In this document: piece by piece, positions 1 through 6,649 of the stretch
Numbering within the stretch: position 1 is the stretch's first letter
Layout: every line of letters starts with the position of its first letter
From: Burkholderiales bacterium
GTDB taxonomy: Bacteria > Pseudomonadota > Gammaproteobacteria > Burkholderiales > Casimicrobiaceae
Direction of reading: 5' to 3'
Assembly: GCA_031275075.1 (NCBI GenBank)
Contig: JAISPI010000112.1
Coordinates: forward strand, 1 to 10,042
Length of the DNA stretch: 10,042 nucleotides
Position numbers and translations under genes: made by a program
The notes under the pieces: generated by a model
Seen by the model: the letters and a program-made list of their open reading frames with translations, nothing else
The model's database searches: none
Told to the model about the DNA's origin: nothing

Positions 1-467
1 CCAGCGGCAAAAGTGTCGTGGTGCGCGTTAATGACCGCGGCCCGTTTTTGCATGGTCGCCTCATTGATCTTTCTTATGCGGCGGCTCATCGAATCGGGAT
101 TGCCGCCAGTGGCACCGGCGAAGTCGAGGTCGAATCGGTACTGTCCGGCTCGCCGACAATCGTTGTTGCCGCGCCTGAAAGCGTCTCTGTCGCTGCGGCG
201 CAATCACTGGATGCGACGTTGCAAACAGTTGGTGGCGGCGTTATCGTGCAGCTTGGGGTTTTTACCAATTACGCCAATGCTGAAACGTTTCTAGCGCACA
301 TTCAAGGGGTTCTTGACGCTACGCGCTACAACGCCCGCGTTCAGCAGCGCGATGATGGCAAATACCGCGTGTTCATCGGCCCCTGGCCACAACGCGCTGA
401 TGCGCAGCAGGCGGCCACCCATCTGAATGAGGCGTTTGGATTGACGACGTTTGTGACCACGCCTTAA
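1..467 (+). CDS. rlpA: RlpA septal lytic transglycosylase, 3' part
   Basis: This is the C-terminal part of an RlpA-type protein; the 5' end lies outside the window and the first full codon begins at base 3. The N-terminal piece carries the double-psi beta-barrel signature VRVNDRGPF followed by GRLIDLSYAAAHRIGI, the hallmark of RlpA. A short Ala/Ser/Val-rich linker leads to a SPOR domain over roughly the last 75 residues (from VIVQLGVFTNYANAETF to the end, including GKYRVFIGPW). RlpA family members are outer-membrane lipoproteins that, in Pseudomonas, cleave denuded glycan strands at the septum; SPOR domains bind such strands. The lipoprotein signal cannot be seen here. The gene stands just before tolB, so two cell-division and envelope functions are neighbours, but a 243-bp gap with its own promoter signal suggests separate transcription. 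Family assignment is secure; enzymatic activity in this organism is inferred. Confidence 0.93.
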   Translation, partial: SGKSVVVRVNDRGPFLHGRLIDLSYAAAHRIGIAASGTGEVEVESVLSGSPTIVVAAPESVSVAAAQSLDATLQTVGGGVIVQLGVFTNYANAETFLAHIQGVLDATRYNARVQQRDDGKYRVFIGPWPQRADAQQAATHLNEAFGLTTFVTTP

Positions 468-483
468 ACGAACCCGGACAGCT

Positions 484-512
484 CCGCGCGAGACGCCCGT
501 TACGGGTCGCGG
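484..512 (+). other. GC-rich hairpin after rlpA
   Basis: CCGCG (484-488) pairs with CGCGG (508-512), and inside it CCCG (496-499) pairs with CGGG (503-506) around a TTA loop. It begins 17 bases after the rlpA stop, so it could protect or end the rlpA transcript. No T-run follows, so it is not a standard intrinsic terminator. Confidence 0.35.
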
Positions 513-579
513 CGCGCAAATAGCGACAATGGCATGCGTTCGTCGTGAGGTGGAGACGGGTTATTTGCGGAAAAGGCGA

Positions 580-592
580 ATTCGTTACGAAT
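580..592. promoter_or_regulatory. palindrome before tolB promoter (possible operator)
   Basis: ATTCGTTACGAAT is a perfect 5-bp inverted repeat around TTA. It lies 28 bases upstream of the TATAAT box, about 46 bases before the expected transcription start, a usual place for an activator site. The core CGTTACG is also at the centre of CCCGTTACGGG (496-506) in the same intergenic region. The sequence is seen directly; its role as a protein-binding site is inferred. Confidence 0.3.
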
Positions 593-619
593 AGAAACAT
601 TTGCGCCTTGGAGAATCGT

Positions 620-625
620 TATAAT
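620..625 (+). promoter_or_regulatory. candidate promoter -10 box for tolB-pal-cpoB
   Basis: A consensus TATAAT lies 86 bases before the tolB start codon. No good -35 hexamer sits at 16-18 bp: the hexamer at 17 bp spacing (597-602) is ACATTT, and TTGCGC at 601-606 is too close. A weak -35 fits a promoter that needs an activator, and the palindrome at 580-592 is well placed for one. Expected start near 632. A small hairpin (AAAGC / GCTTT, 634-647) would be at the 5' end of the leader. Confidence 0.4.
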
Positions 626-710
626 CCTCCTCTAAAGCGTGCGCTTTGAGCTTTGCGAATTTGGCCAAGACGCATGAAAACATCGCGCAATTTTCGTTAA
701 GGAGCGTTTT

Positions 711-2006
711 TTGAATCATCGCTGTTTTTTACGGTGGGCGAGCGGAATCACGATCATCAGCATTGCGTTGCTGATGTCGTTGAGCGTGCGCGCGCAATTA
801 ACGATAGAGATCATCGGCGGTGCCGGCGCGGCGATGCCGATTTCCATTGTTCCTTTTGCGGGAGAGGCGAATTTTCCGTTGGGTGTTTCCGGGGTGGTCG
901 GCGGTGACCTGATGCGCTCCGGCCGTTTCCGGCTGGTTGATGGTGCCGGTATCGCGCCGCGCCCGTCGACGGCGGAAGAAGTCAACATCAGCATCTTCCG
1001 GGCGCGCGGCGCCGATGCCATCGTTGTTGGCGGCATGCAGCCATTGCCTGACGGTAGGGTCGAGGTGCGTTTTGCGCTGGTCGATGCGGTCAAACAACAA
1101 ACGCTCGCCAACATGATGTACACGGTCACGCAACCGCAGTTCCGCGCCACTGCGCACAAAATCGCTGACGTGATCTACGAAAAACTTACCGGAGAACCCG
1201 GCATTTTCTCGACGCGTATCGCTTACGTCACGCAACAGGGGGCGCAATATCAATTACAGGTTGCCGACGCCGACGGCGATAATCCGCAAACGATAGTCAC
1301 CTCGCGGGATTCGCTGATTTCGCCGCGCTTTTCGCCGGACGGCAGCCGTATCGCTTATGTTTCGTTTGAAAACAGAAAGCCGGTGGTGTACGTGCAATCG
1401 CTGCTCGACGGCAAGCGGCAGGCGGTTGCCAATTTCCGCGGCAGCAACAGCGCACCGGCTTGGTCACCTGACGGAACGCAACTTGCCGTGACACTATCGC
1501 GCGACGGTGGCTCACAACTCTTTCTGGTTGCTGCTGACGGGAGCGGGCAGCCGCGCCGGCTGATGAGTTCGCCGGGCATCGACACCGAAGCGGCGTTCAT
1601 GCCGGACGGTCAGTCTTTGCTGTTCGCATCGGATCGTGGCGGCACACCGCAGATTTATCGCTTGTGGATCGCCGATGGTCGCATTGAGCGGGTAACGATG
1701 GAAGGCGTTTACAATGTTTCGCCAAAGCCGCTGCCGGATGGAAAAGGCATCGTCTTCGTGCGGCGCGACAGTGGCCGCATGCAAATTGCCACGATGGATT
1801 TTCAGACGCGGCAAGTGCTGGCGTTGACGCCGGGCCCGATGGACGAAAGCCCTGCGGTAGCGCCCAATGGCCGTTATGTGCTTTACGCCGGACAAAGTGG
1901 CGGGCGTAACGTATTGGCAGCTGTGTCAATCGACGGTACCATCAGGCAACGTATTGGCGCGCTTGCCCAACAGGTGCGTGAACCGTCCTGGGGGCCATTG
2001 CATTAA
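711..2006 (+). CDS. tolB: TolB, Tol-Pal system periplasmic beta-propeller
   Basis: TolB is the periplasmic protein that binds Pal and links it to TolA in the Tol-Pal system, which constricts the outer membrane during division. The product has 431 residues, normal for TolB. A Sec signal peptide (residues 1-28, hydrophobic core ITIISIALLM, cleavage after SVRA) precedes the alpha/beta N-terminal domain (about 29-160). The rest is a six-bladed propeller of TolB-type repeats, seen as recurring PDG turns: FSPDGSRIAYV, WSPDGTQLAV, FMPDGQSLLFA and LPDGKGIVFV, with a related APNGRYVLYA. The start is TTG at 711, chosen because AAGGAG (699-704) lies six bases before it and a proper signal peptide follows. 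pal and cpoB follow on the same strand with gaps of 59 and 37 bp, so one transcript is likely. The usual tolQ, tolR and tolA are not upstream; rlpA is there instead. Confidence 0.96.
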   Translation: MNHRCFLRWASGITIISIALLMSLSVRAQLTIEIIGGAGAAMPISIVPFAGEANFPLGVSGVVGGDLMRSGRFRLVDGAGIAPRPSTAEEVNISIFRARGADAIVVGGMQPLPDGRVEVRFALVDAVKQQTLANMMYTVTQPQFRATAHKIADVIYEKLTGEPGIFSTRIAYVTQQGAQYQLQVADADGDNPQTIVTSRDSLISPRFSPDGSRIAYVSFENRKPVVYVQSLLDGKRQAVANFRGSNSAPAWSPDGTQLAVTLSRDGGSQLFLVAADGSGQPRRLMSSPGIDTEAAFMPDGQSLLFASDRGGTPQIYRLWIADGRIERVTMEGVYNVSPKPLPDGKGIVFVRRDSGRMQIATMDFQTRQVLALTPGPMDESPAVAPNGRYVLYAGQSGGRNVLAAVSIDGTIRQRIGALAQQVREPSWGPLH

Positions 2007-2065
2007 CCGATTTTTCGTTTTGTTTTTTGTGACTTTATGCGCACCGCGCTTTTTATGGAGGTTGT

Positions 2066-2623
2066 ATGTCTCGTTTTTTGAAACTCGGTTTTCTCGTTTT
2101 CATTGTTGCGGCCTTGGCGGCGTGCTCTTCGACGCCTAATGATGAAGGCGCACCGGTTGATGATCGCACGGTGACGTCCGGAGACACCACGGGCAGCGCC
2201 GGCACGAGTGGTGCCAGCGGTACGGACATTTCCGGTGCCAATGTTGACGGTCGTGGCGGTAATGAGCTGAAAGACCCTGCCAATATTTTGTCGCGGCGCA
2301 GCGTTTTCTTCGCGTTCGATAGTTATGTCGTCGAAGATCAATACCGGCCAATCGTTGAAGCGCACGCCCGTTATCTGGTCGGCCATTCTGACGCCAGAAT
2401 GATGCTGCAAGGACACGCAGACGAACGCGGTACGCACGAGTACAACATCGCGCTTGGCCAGAGACGCGCCGACGCCGTCAAACGGATGATGGTGTTGCTG
2501 GGAGCGAAGGAATCGCAAATCGAAACCGTCAGTTTCGGCAAGGAAAATCCGCGCAACCCCGGCCATGATGAAGCTGCTTGGGCGGAAAACCGTCGCACCG
2601 ATATTGTGTACGTCGGCGAGTAA
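2066..2623 (+). CDS. pal: Pal, peptidoglycan-associated lipoprotein
   Basis: Pal is an outer-membrane lipoprotein that anchors the membrane to peptidoglycan and is the partner of TolB. The 185-residue product has a lipoprotein signal with lipobox LAAC, the lipidated cysteine being residue 20. A Gly/Ser/Thr-rich linker (about 37-66) gives reach through the periplasm. The OmpA-like peptidoglycan-binding domain (about 75-185) starts with VFFAFDSYVV and holds the Pal signature GHADERGTHEYN (116-127), followed by RR at 133-134 and the terminal NRRTDIVY strand. GGAGG (2057-2061) four bases before the ATG supports the start. The gene is second in tolB-pal-cpoB and nothing between the genes looks like a terminator; the 59-bp gap after tolB is T-rich without a hairpin. 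Family and role are secure. Confidence 0.97.
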   Translation: MSRFLKLGFLVFIVAALAACSSTPNDEGAPVDDRTVTSGDTTGSAGTSGASGTDISGANVDGRGGNELKDPANILSRRSVFFAFDSYVVEDQYRPIVEAHARYLVGHSDARMMLQGHADERGTHEYNIALGQRRADAVKRMMVLLGAKESQIETVSFGKENPRNPGHDEAAWAENRRTDIVYVGE

Positions 2624-2660
2624 ACTTTTTCGTTGAATGTTTTGTCGAAATAGGCCGCTC

Positions 2661-3467
2661 ATGATCCAGTTCTTCACTGCTTCTCGCGTTGCGTCGTTGC
2701 TTGTGCCGCTAATCGCGCTGTCGTCCATCTTGTTGTCGTCCAGCGCTTACGCGCTGTTCGACGACAATGAGGCGCGTAAGCGCATTGAGCAGACCAATGT
2801 TCGCTTGTCGCAAATCGAAACGCAACTGAACGAGCGCGTCACGATGCTGGAACAGCAGAAGAGTTCACTGGCCGTTTTGGATTTGTCTGCGCAAATCGAC
2901 GCCATCCGCAACGAGTTGGCGCAGTTGCGCGGACAGATCGAAGTGTTGACGTACGAACTGAGTGAAGCGAAAAGACGGCAGCGCGATTTGTACACCGATC
3001 TTGACAGCCGATTGACCCGTTTGGAAGGCAGCGGTGTGCCAAGCGCCGTCGCCGGTGATTCTGCCGCTTCCAACACGAGGGCGGCGGGCGAAAGCGATGA
3101 GGCTGCCGAACAAAAAGTGTACGACGCGGCGATGGAACAATTCAAGCATGGCGATTATGCCGGTGCGGCAGCAGCATTCACGACGTTTGCCGTAACGTAC
3201 CCGCAAAACCCGCTGGCGTCGTCGGCGCAATACTGGGTCGGCAACGCCTACTTCGCTCAACGCAATTACAAAGCGGCCATTGTTGCGCAAACGCAGTTGT
3301 TGCAAAAATACCCAGACAGCCCGAAAGTACCGGACGCCATGCTGAATCTCGCTTCGGCTCAGGCCGAACTGGGCGACAGGACGGCGGCGCGTAAAACGTT
3401 GCAGGAAATCATCGCCCGACATCCGAGCTCGGAGGCGGCGGCCAAAGCCCGGCAACGAGCGCGTTGA
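2661..3467 (+). CDS. cpoB: CpoB (YbgF), Tol-Pal-associated TPR protein
   Basis: CpoB, formerly YbgF, is a periplasmic protein that in E. coli interacts with TolA and PBP1B and coordinates peptidoglycan synthesis with outer-membrane constriction. The product of 268 residues has a signal peptide (cleavage after SSAYA, residue 31), an N-terminal trimerising coiled coil (about 37-118, rich in heptad Leu/Ile and Glu/Gln, e.g. IEQTNVRLSQIETQLNERV), a Ser/Ala-rich linker, and three TPR-like repeats (about 145-265) with the typical YDAAMEQFKHGDYAGAAAAF, YWVGNAYFAQRNYKAAI and AMLNLASAQAELGDRTAARK helices. I chose ATG 2661 over the in-frame ATG at 2637: a weak AGG lies six bases upstream, nothing resembling a ribosome site precedes 2637, and the shorter form has a normal signal peptide. 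The longer start would add eight residues (MFCRNRPL). It is the last gene of the cluster. Confidence 0.93.
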   Translation: MIQFFTASRVASLLVPLIALSSILLSSSAYALFDDNEARKRIEQTNVRLSQIETQLNERVTMLEQQKSSLAVLDLSAQIDAIRNELAQLRGQIEVLTYELSEAKRRQRDLYTDLDSRLTRLEGSGVPSAVAGDSAASNTRAAGESDEAAEQKVYDAAMEQFKHGDYAGAAAAFTTFAVTYPQNPLASSAQYWVGNAYFAQRNYKAAIVAQTQLLQKYPDSPKVPDAMLNLASAQAELGDRTAARKTLQEIIARHPSSEAAAKARQRAR

Positions 3468-3471
3468 TTTC

Positions 3472-3498
3472 TCCCCTCGCCCGCTGCGGGAGAGGGGA
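3472..3498. repeat. GC-rich hairpin, likely dispersed intergenic repeat
   Basis: TCCCCTC (3472-3478) pairs with GAGGGGA (3492-3498), then a G/A mismatch, then CCCG (3480-3483) with CGGG (3487-3490) around a CTG loop. It is followed by a purine run, AAGGGGAGAGGG. This layout (CCCTC...GGGAGAGGGG with AGGGGAGAGGG after it) looks like a widespread kind of dispersed proteobacterial intergenic repeat. Only one copy is in the window, so the repeat status is inferred. Confidence 0.5.
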
Positions 3499-3521
3499 AG
3501 GGGAGAGGGCGCTGCGCCGGA

Positions 3522-3544
3522 CTCGCCCAGCAGGCGAGATTTTT
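3522..3544 (+). terminator. rho-independent terminator after cpoB
   Basis: CTCGCC (3522-3527) and GGCGAG (3533-3538) form a perfect 6-bp GC-rich stem with a CAGCA loop, followed by A and five T (3540-3544). It lies 54 bases after the cpoB stop and before mutY, so it most likely ends the tolB-pal-cpoB transcript. Confidence 0.75.
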
Positions 3545-3577
3545 CTAACTTGAAAACGCGATAGACGTAATTCTCCG

Positions 3578-4630
3578 ATGCCCGGTTTCGCCTCCCGCCT
3601 GATTGCTTGGCAACGCCAGCAGGGCCGCCACCATTTGCCTTGGCAAAACACCCGCGATGCTTACCGGATATGGCTCTCCGAAATCATGCTGCAACAAACG
3701 CAGGTGACAACGGTGATTGAATACTACCTGCGTTTTGTAAAAAGTTTCCCGACAGTGCAAGCGTTAGCCGCCGCACCTCTGGTGCGCGTGCTTGAACACT
3801 GGTCGGGGTTGGGCTATTACCGGCGCGCGCACCATCTGCACGCAGCAGCGCAAAAAGTCGTCAAGGATTACGGCGGCGTCTTTCCTGACTCGCAAGAACA
3901 GTTGATGGTATTGCCGGGCATTGGCCGTTCGACCGCTGCCGCGATAGCTGTTTTTGCGTTCGGCCATCGTGCCGCAATTCTTGACGGCAACGTGCGCCGT
4001 CTTCTTGCGCGTCATCACGGCATTGAAGGATTTCCGGGGCTTCCTGCCGTCGAAAAAACGTTGTGGGCGCTCGCCGAAAAATTGTTGCCCAAACAACATC
4101 TTGAAACATACACGCAGGGATTAATGGATATCGGCGCGCAGATCTGCACACGCAGCAAGCCGCAATGTGCACAATGTCCGTTACGATCCGATTGTGCGGC
4201 GTACCATCAGGACCGTGTTCATGAATTGCCGACACCGCGTTCCGGCAAAAAGGCAACACGCCGCGATTTTTGTTTGCTGATGTTATGCCGAAACGGGCGC
4301 ATCCTGCTCGAAGTGCGCGCGAATCGGGGCATATGGTCCGGTTTGTGGAGCTTCCCCGAATGCGACACCAACGACAATCTTGCGGCGCTGATCCGGGCGC
4401 GTTGGGGTCTGACGCTGGCCGCAAAAACGGTTCAGCCTGTCAAGATTCACAAATTGACGCACCGAACTTTGCACATCACGCCGATTCTGGTGACTGTGCG
4501 AGGTCGTTTGCGCTGTGCGGCAACCGCGCCAGAAGCTCGTTTTTTGACGTTGTCCGAAGCGCGGCAATGCGCTCTGCCGGCACCGGTTCGCCAACTGCTG
4601 GCACCAGACAGACTCTTTTCTGCAACATAA
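3578..4630 (+). CDS. mutY: MutY adenine-DNA glycosylase
   Basis: MutY removes adenine misincorporated opposite 8-oxoguanine, the last step of the GO repair pathway. The 350-residue product has all diagnostic parts. LPWQ (20-23) and WLSEIMLQQTQV (32-43) hold the catalytic Glu35. The helix-hairpin-helix is LPGIGRSTAAAI (112-123), and the catalytic Asp136 is in ILDGNVRRLLAR. The [4Fe-4S] cluster ligands are Cys190, 197, 200 and 206 with spacing C-X6-C-X2-C-X5-C in CTRSKPQCAQCPLRSDC. From about residue 230 follows the NUDIX-like domain that recognises 8-oxoG, including GIWSGLWSFPE and KLTHRTLHI. The ATG at 3578 matches the usual family start, but no clear ribosome-binding site precedes it. Lying 34 bp after the terminator, it probably has its own promoter, which I could not identify. 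Confidence 0.97.
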   Translation: MPGFASRLIAWQRQQGRHHLPWQNTRDAYRIWLSEIMLQQTQVTTVIEYYLRFVKSFPTVQALAAAPLVRVLEHWSGLGYYRRAHHLHAAAQKVVKDYGGVFPDSQEQLMVLPGIGRSTAAAIAVFAFGHRAAILDGNVRRLLARHHGIEGFPGLPAVEKTLWALAEKLLPKQHLETYTQGLMDIGAQICTRSKPQCAQCPLRSDCAAYHQDRVHELPTPRSGKKATRRDFCLLMLCRNGRILLEVRANRGIWSGLWSFPECDTNDNLAALIRARWGLTLAAKTVQPVKIHKLTHRTLHITPILVTVRGRLRCAATAPEARFLTLSEARQCALPAPVRQLLAPDRLFSAT

Positions 4631-4713
4631 GCCGCGATGGTTTCCGCCGTTTTCCCTAGTATAGCGGTGGATTCATGCGACAATGAACAAGCAGATTATT
4701 TGTTTTTCGTTTT

Positions 4714-5160
4714 ATGATTATTTACGACCTCGTTTGCCGCCATCATCACACCTTTGAAGGCTGGTTTGCCTCTGCTGCCGCGTTTGACGCACAACTCGCG
4801 GTCGGTCAGGTGCGTTGTCCAATATGCGATGATACGCACATCGAGAAAAAGCCTTCCGCCAAAGTGCGGACATCACGCGAACAGGCCGCCGATCCTGCGG
4901 TAGAAACGGCTTCGGCACACGGTCTTCAGCATGTCTCCACCCATACCCCGTCGGATTTTCTGCTGAAATTGCGCGAAATGGTGCAGTCCACTGAGGATGT
5001 TGGCGAGCGGTTTCCTGAAGAAGCGCGCAAAATGCACTATCGTGAAACACCGGCTCGGCCAATCCGGGGGCAGGCAACCGATAAAGATGTCGAGGCGCTG
5101 ACCGAAGAAGGCATAGACCTTACACTGCTGCCGTCTTTTTTGTTGCGCGACGCCCATTGA
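4714..5160 (+). CDS. DUF1178 family protein
   Basis: This 148-residue protein belongs to DUF1178, an uncharacterised proteobacterial family. The evidence is the N-terminus MIIYDLVCRHHHTFEGWF and the following FDAQLAVGQVRCPICDD, then PSAKVRTS. Cys8, Cys35 and Cys38, with the histidines at 10-12, resemble a small zinc-ribbon-like metal site. The middle (about 55-75) is low in conserved features; the C-terminal half (LKLREMVQSTEDVGERFPEEARKMHY, then IRGQATDKDVEALTEEGI, LLPSFLLRDAH) is also typical of the family. No biochemical function is known to me. It is 83 bp after mutY on the same strand and precedes the tRNA genes. No ribosome-binding site is evident before the ATG; the preceding bases are T-rich. 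Family call is strong, function unknown. Confidence 0.9.
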   Translation: MIIYDLVCRHHHTFEGWFASAAAFDAQLAVGQVRCPICDDTHIEKKPSAKVRTSREQAADPAVETASAHGLQHVSTHTPSDFLLKLREMVQSTEDVGERFPEEARKMHYRETPARPIRGQATDKDVEALTEEGIDLTLLPSFLLRDAH

Positions 5161-5174
5161 ATCTGCGGGCGCAA

Positions 5175-5236
5175 GCAACAGACAGGAGACCCGGCCAGAA
5201 CCTTGTCATAAACGCTGGCGTAACTTCGTCTGTTGC
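5175..5236. repeat. 9-bp inverted repeat before the tRNA promoter
   Basis: GCAACAGAC (5175-5183) and GTCTGTTGC (5228-5236) are perfect inverted copies, 44 bases apart. The right copy ends two bases before the TATAAT box of the tRNA-Lys promoter and so occupies the -10/-35 spacer. A small ACGC-TG-GCGT palindrome (5212-5221) lies between them. Confidence 0.5.
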
Positions 5237-5238
5237 CG

Positions 5239-5244
5239 TATAAT
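5239..5244 (+). promoter_or_regulatory. -10 box of the tRNA-Lys promoter
   Basis: TATAAT is followed by a GC-rich stretch (CGCGGG) before the expected start near 5251, which is the discriminator type of stable-RNA promoters under stringent control. At 17 bp spacing the -35 position holds TGGCGT (5216-5221), a poor match. The first tRNA begins 13 bases after the box. Confidence 0.6.
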
Positions 5245-5256
5245 CGCGGGTCTTTC

Positions 5257-5332
5257 GGGTCGTTAGCTCAGATGGTAGAGCAGCGGACTTTTAATCCGTT
5301 GGTCGCAGGTTCGATTCCTGCACGACCTACCA
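5257..5332 (+). tRNA. tRNA-Lys (anticodon TTT)
   Basis: A complete 76-nt cloverleaf: acceptor GGGTCGT with ACGACCT, D-stem GCTC/GAGC, anticodon stem GCGGA/TCCGT with loop CTTTTAA (anticodon TTT, lysine), variable TTGGTC region, T-stem GCAGG/CCTGC with TTCGATT loop, discriminator A and encoded CCA. The sequence is close to E. coli tRNA-Lys, but base 72 is T, so the first acceptor pair is G-U instead of G-C. Confidence 0.98.
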
Positions 5333-5367
5333 GTTTTCTCGAAAGCGATAAAATACCGGCGTATCGT

Positions 5368-5443
5368 GGGCCGTTAGCTCAGCTGGTAGAGCAGCGGACT
5401 CTTAATCCGTTGGTCGTAGGTTCGATCCCTACACGGCCTACCA
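5368..5443 (+). tRNA. tRNA-Lys (anticodon CTT)
   Basis: A second 76-nt tRNA, 35 bases after the first. Acceptor GGGCCGT pairs with ACGGCCT, D-stem GCTC/GAGC, anticodon stem GCGGA/TCCGT with loop CTCTTAA (anticodon CTT, reads AAG), T-stem GTAGG/CCTAC, then A and encoded CCA. The D-arm and anticodon stem are nearly identical to the TTT gene, so the two probably arose by duplication. It shares the G1-U72 wobble. Both are probably cut from one precursor. Confidence 0.98.
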
Positions 5444-5450
5444 CGACATC

Positions 5451-5480
5451 AAAGACTTCCAGAGATGGGAGTCTTTTTAT
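5451..5480 (+). terminator. rho-independent terminator of the tRNA-Lys unit
   Basis: AAAGACTTCC (5451-5460) pairs with GGGAGTCTTT (5467-5476), a 10-bp stem with one G-T pair and an AGAGAT loop. The T-run 5474-5478 continues into ATTTT. It begins seven bases after the CCA of the second tRNA. Confidence 0.9.
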
Positions 5481-5494
5481 TTTCCTGGCGTTTC

Positions 5495-5520
5495 ACAAAA
5501 CGCGGGCGAAAAGCCGCGTT
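5495..5520 (-). terminator. probable terminator of ychF
   Basis: On the minus strand AACGCGG (5520-5514) pairs with CCGCGTT (5505-5499) around an 8-base loop, followed by TTG. It is 34 bases after the ychF stop. The T-run is short (four T including the stem end), so termination may be partial. It sits between ychF and the convergent tRNA unit. Confidence 0.5.
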
Positions 5521-5554
5521 CGTTCGGACGATACGCGCTTAGATAGAAAACGCG

Positions 5555-6649
5555 TTAGACGTTAAACAAAAAATTCATCACGTCACCGTCTTTCACCACA
5601 TAATCTTTGCCTTCGGCGCGCATTTTGCCGGCGTCTTTGGCGCCGTGTTCGCCTTTGTAGGCAATGAAATCTTCGTAAGCAATCGTTTGCGCGCGAATAA
5701 AGCCTTTTTCAAAATCGGTGTGAATCACACCGGCGGCCTGCGGCGCAGTATCGCCGACGTGGATGGTCCAGGCGCGTACTTCTTTGACACCGGCGGTGAA
5801 GTACGTTTGCAGGTTGAGTAGCTTATAACCGGCGTGAATCACGCGATCAAGTCCCGGTTCGACCAGCCCCATATCGTCGAGAAACGCCTTTTTATCTTCA
5901 TCGTCGAGATCAGCGATTTCAGCTTCGAGCGCCGCACAGACGGGCACGACCACCGCACCCTCCTTGGCAGCGTAATCTTCGACGGCTTTCAACAGCGGGT
6001 TGTCGTGAAAGCCGTGTTCGTCAACGTTGGCGACGTACATCGTCGGCTTCATCGTCAGCAGAAAAAACGGCTTCAGCAACGCTTTTTCTTCATCGTACAG
6101 ATCGGCAGTACGGGCGGGACGGCCTTCGTTCAGTACGGCCAGCACTTTTTGCAGCACGTCGAATAACCGCTTGGCGTCTTTATCACCACCGGCGCGCGCC
6201 ACTTTTTCGATTTTGACGACTTGTTTTTCGACGGCGGCAAGATCGGCCAGCGCCAGTTCGGTATGAATGATTTCGATGTCGGCAACCGGATCGACTTTGC
6301 CGGAGACGTGCACGACGTTTTCGTTCTGAAAGCAGCGCACGACATGCGCGATCGCATCGGTTTCGCGGATGTTGGCAAGGAATTGATTGCCGAGCCCCTC
6401 ACCTTTCGACGCGCCGGCGACCAATCCGGCGATATCGACGAATTCAACGATGGCGTGGATGATTTTTTGCGGATGGACGATTTTTGCCAGATCGTCGAGA
6501 CGCGGGTCGGGCACTTCGACGATGCCGACATTCGGCTCGATGGTGCAGAACGGATAATTCTCGGCAGCGATGCCTGCTTTGGTCAGCGCATTGAAGAGGG
6601 TGGATTTGCCGACATTCGGCAAACCGACGATACCGCAACGTAAACTCAT
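5555..6649 (-). CDS. ychF: YchF/OLA1 family ribosome-associated ATPase
   Basis: YchF is a conserved Obg-related P-loop protein that hydrolyses ATP rather than GTP and binds ribosomes; in E. coli it acts in stress responses. The product has 364 residues, the usual length. The Walker A loop is GLPNVGKST (9-17), the switch II motif DIAGLV (72-77), and the G4 position reads NVDE in MYVANVDEHG instead of the GTPase NKxD, which is the basis of ATP preference. The TGS domain forms the C-terminus (about 278-364, from LLNLQTYFTAGVKEVRAW to MNFLFNV). ATG at 6649 overlaps the pth stop as ATGA, with AAGGA (6660-6656) ahead of it, so the two genes are probably translationally coupled. It is the last gene of the rplY-pth-ychF block. 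Confidence 0.97.
   Translation of the reverse strand: MSLRCGIVGLPNVGKSTLFNALTKAGIAAENYPFCTIEPNVGIVEVPDPRLDDLAKIVHPQKIIHAIVEFVDIAGLVAGASKGEGLGNQFLANIRETDAIAHVVRCFQNENVVHVSGKVDPVADIEIIHTELALADLAAVEKQVVKIEKVARAGGDKDAKRLFDVLQKVLAVLNEGRPARTADLYDEEKALLKPFFLLTMKPTMYVANVDEHGFHDNPLLKAVEDYAAKEGAVVVPVCAALEAEIADLDDEDKKAFLDDMGLVEPGLDRVIHAGYKLLNLQTYFTAGVKEVRAWTIHVGDTAPQAAGVIHTDFEKGFIRAQTIAYEDFIAYKGEHGAKDAGKMRAEGKDYVVKDGDVMNFLFNV

Noticed and set aside
716..1253. Long minus-strand open frames inside tolB
   Set aside because: They are shadows of a clear tolB reading frame and show no recognisable domain.
5233..5565. Open frame of 110 codons across both tRNA-Lys genes
   Set aside because: The translation (AQLVEQRTLNPLVVGSIPTRPT type) is the well-known false protein obtained by reading through tRNA genes; it is repeated because the tRNAs are.
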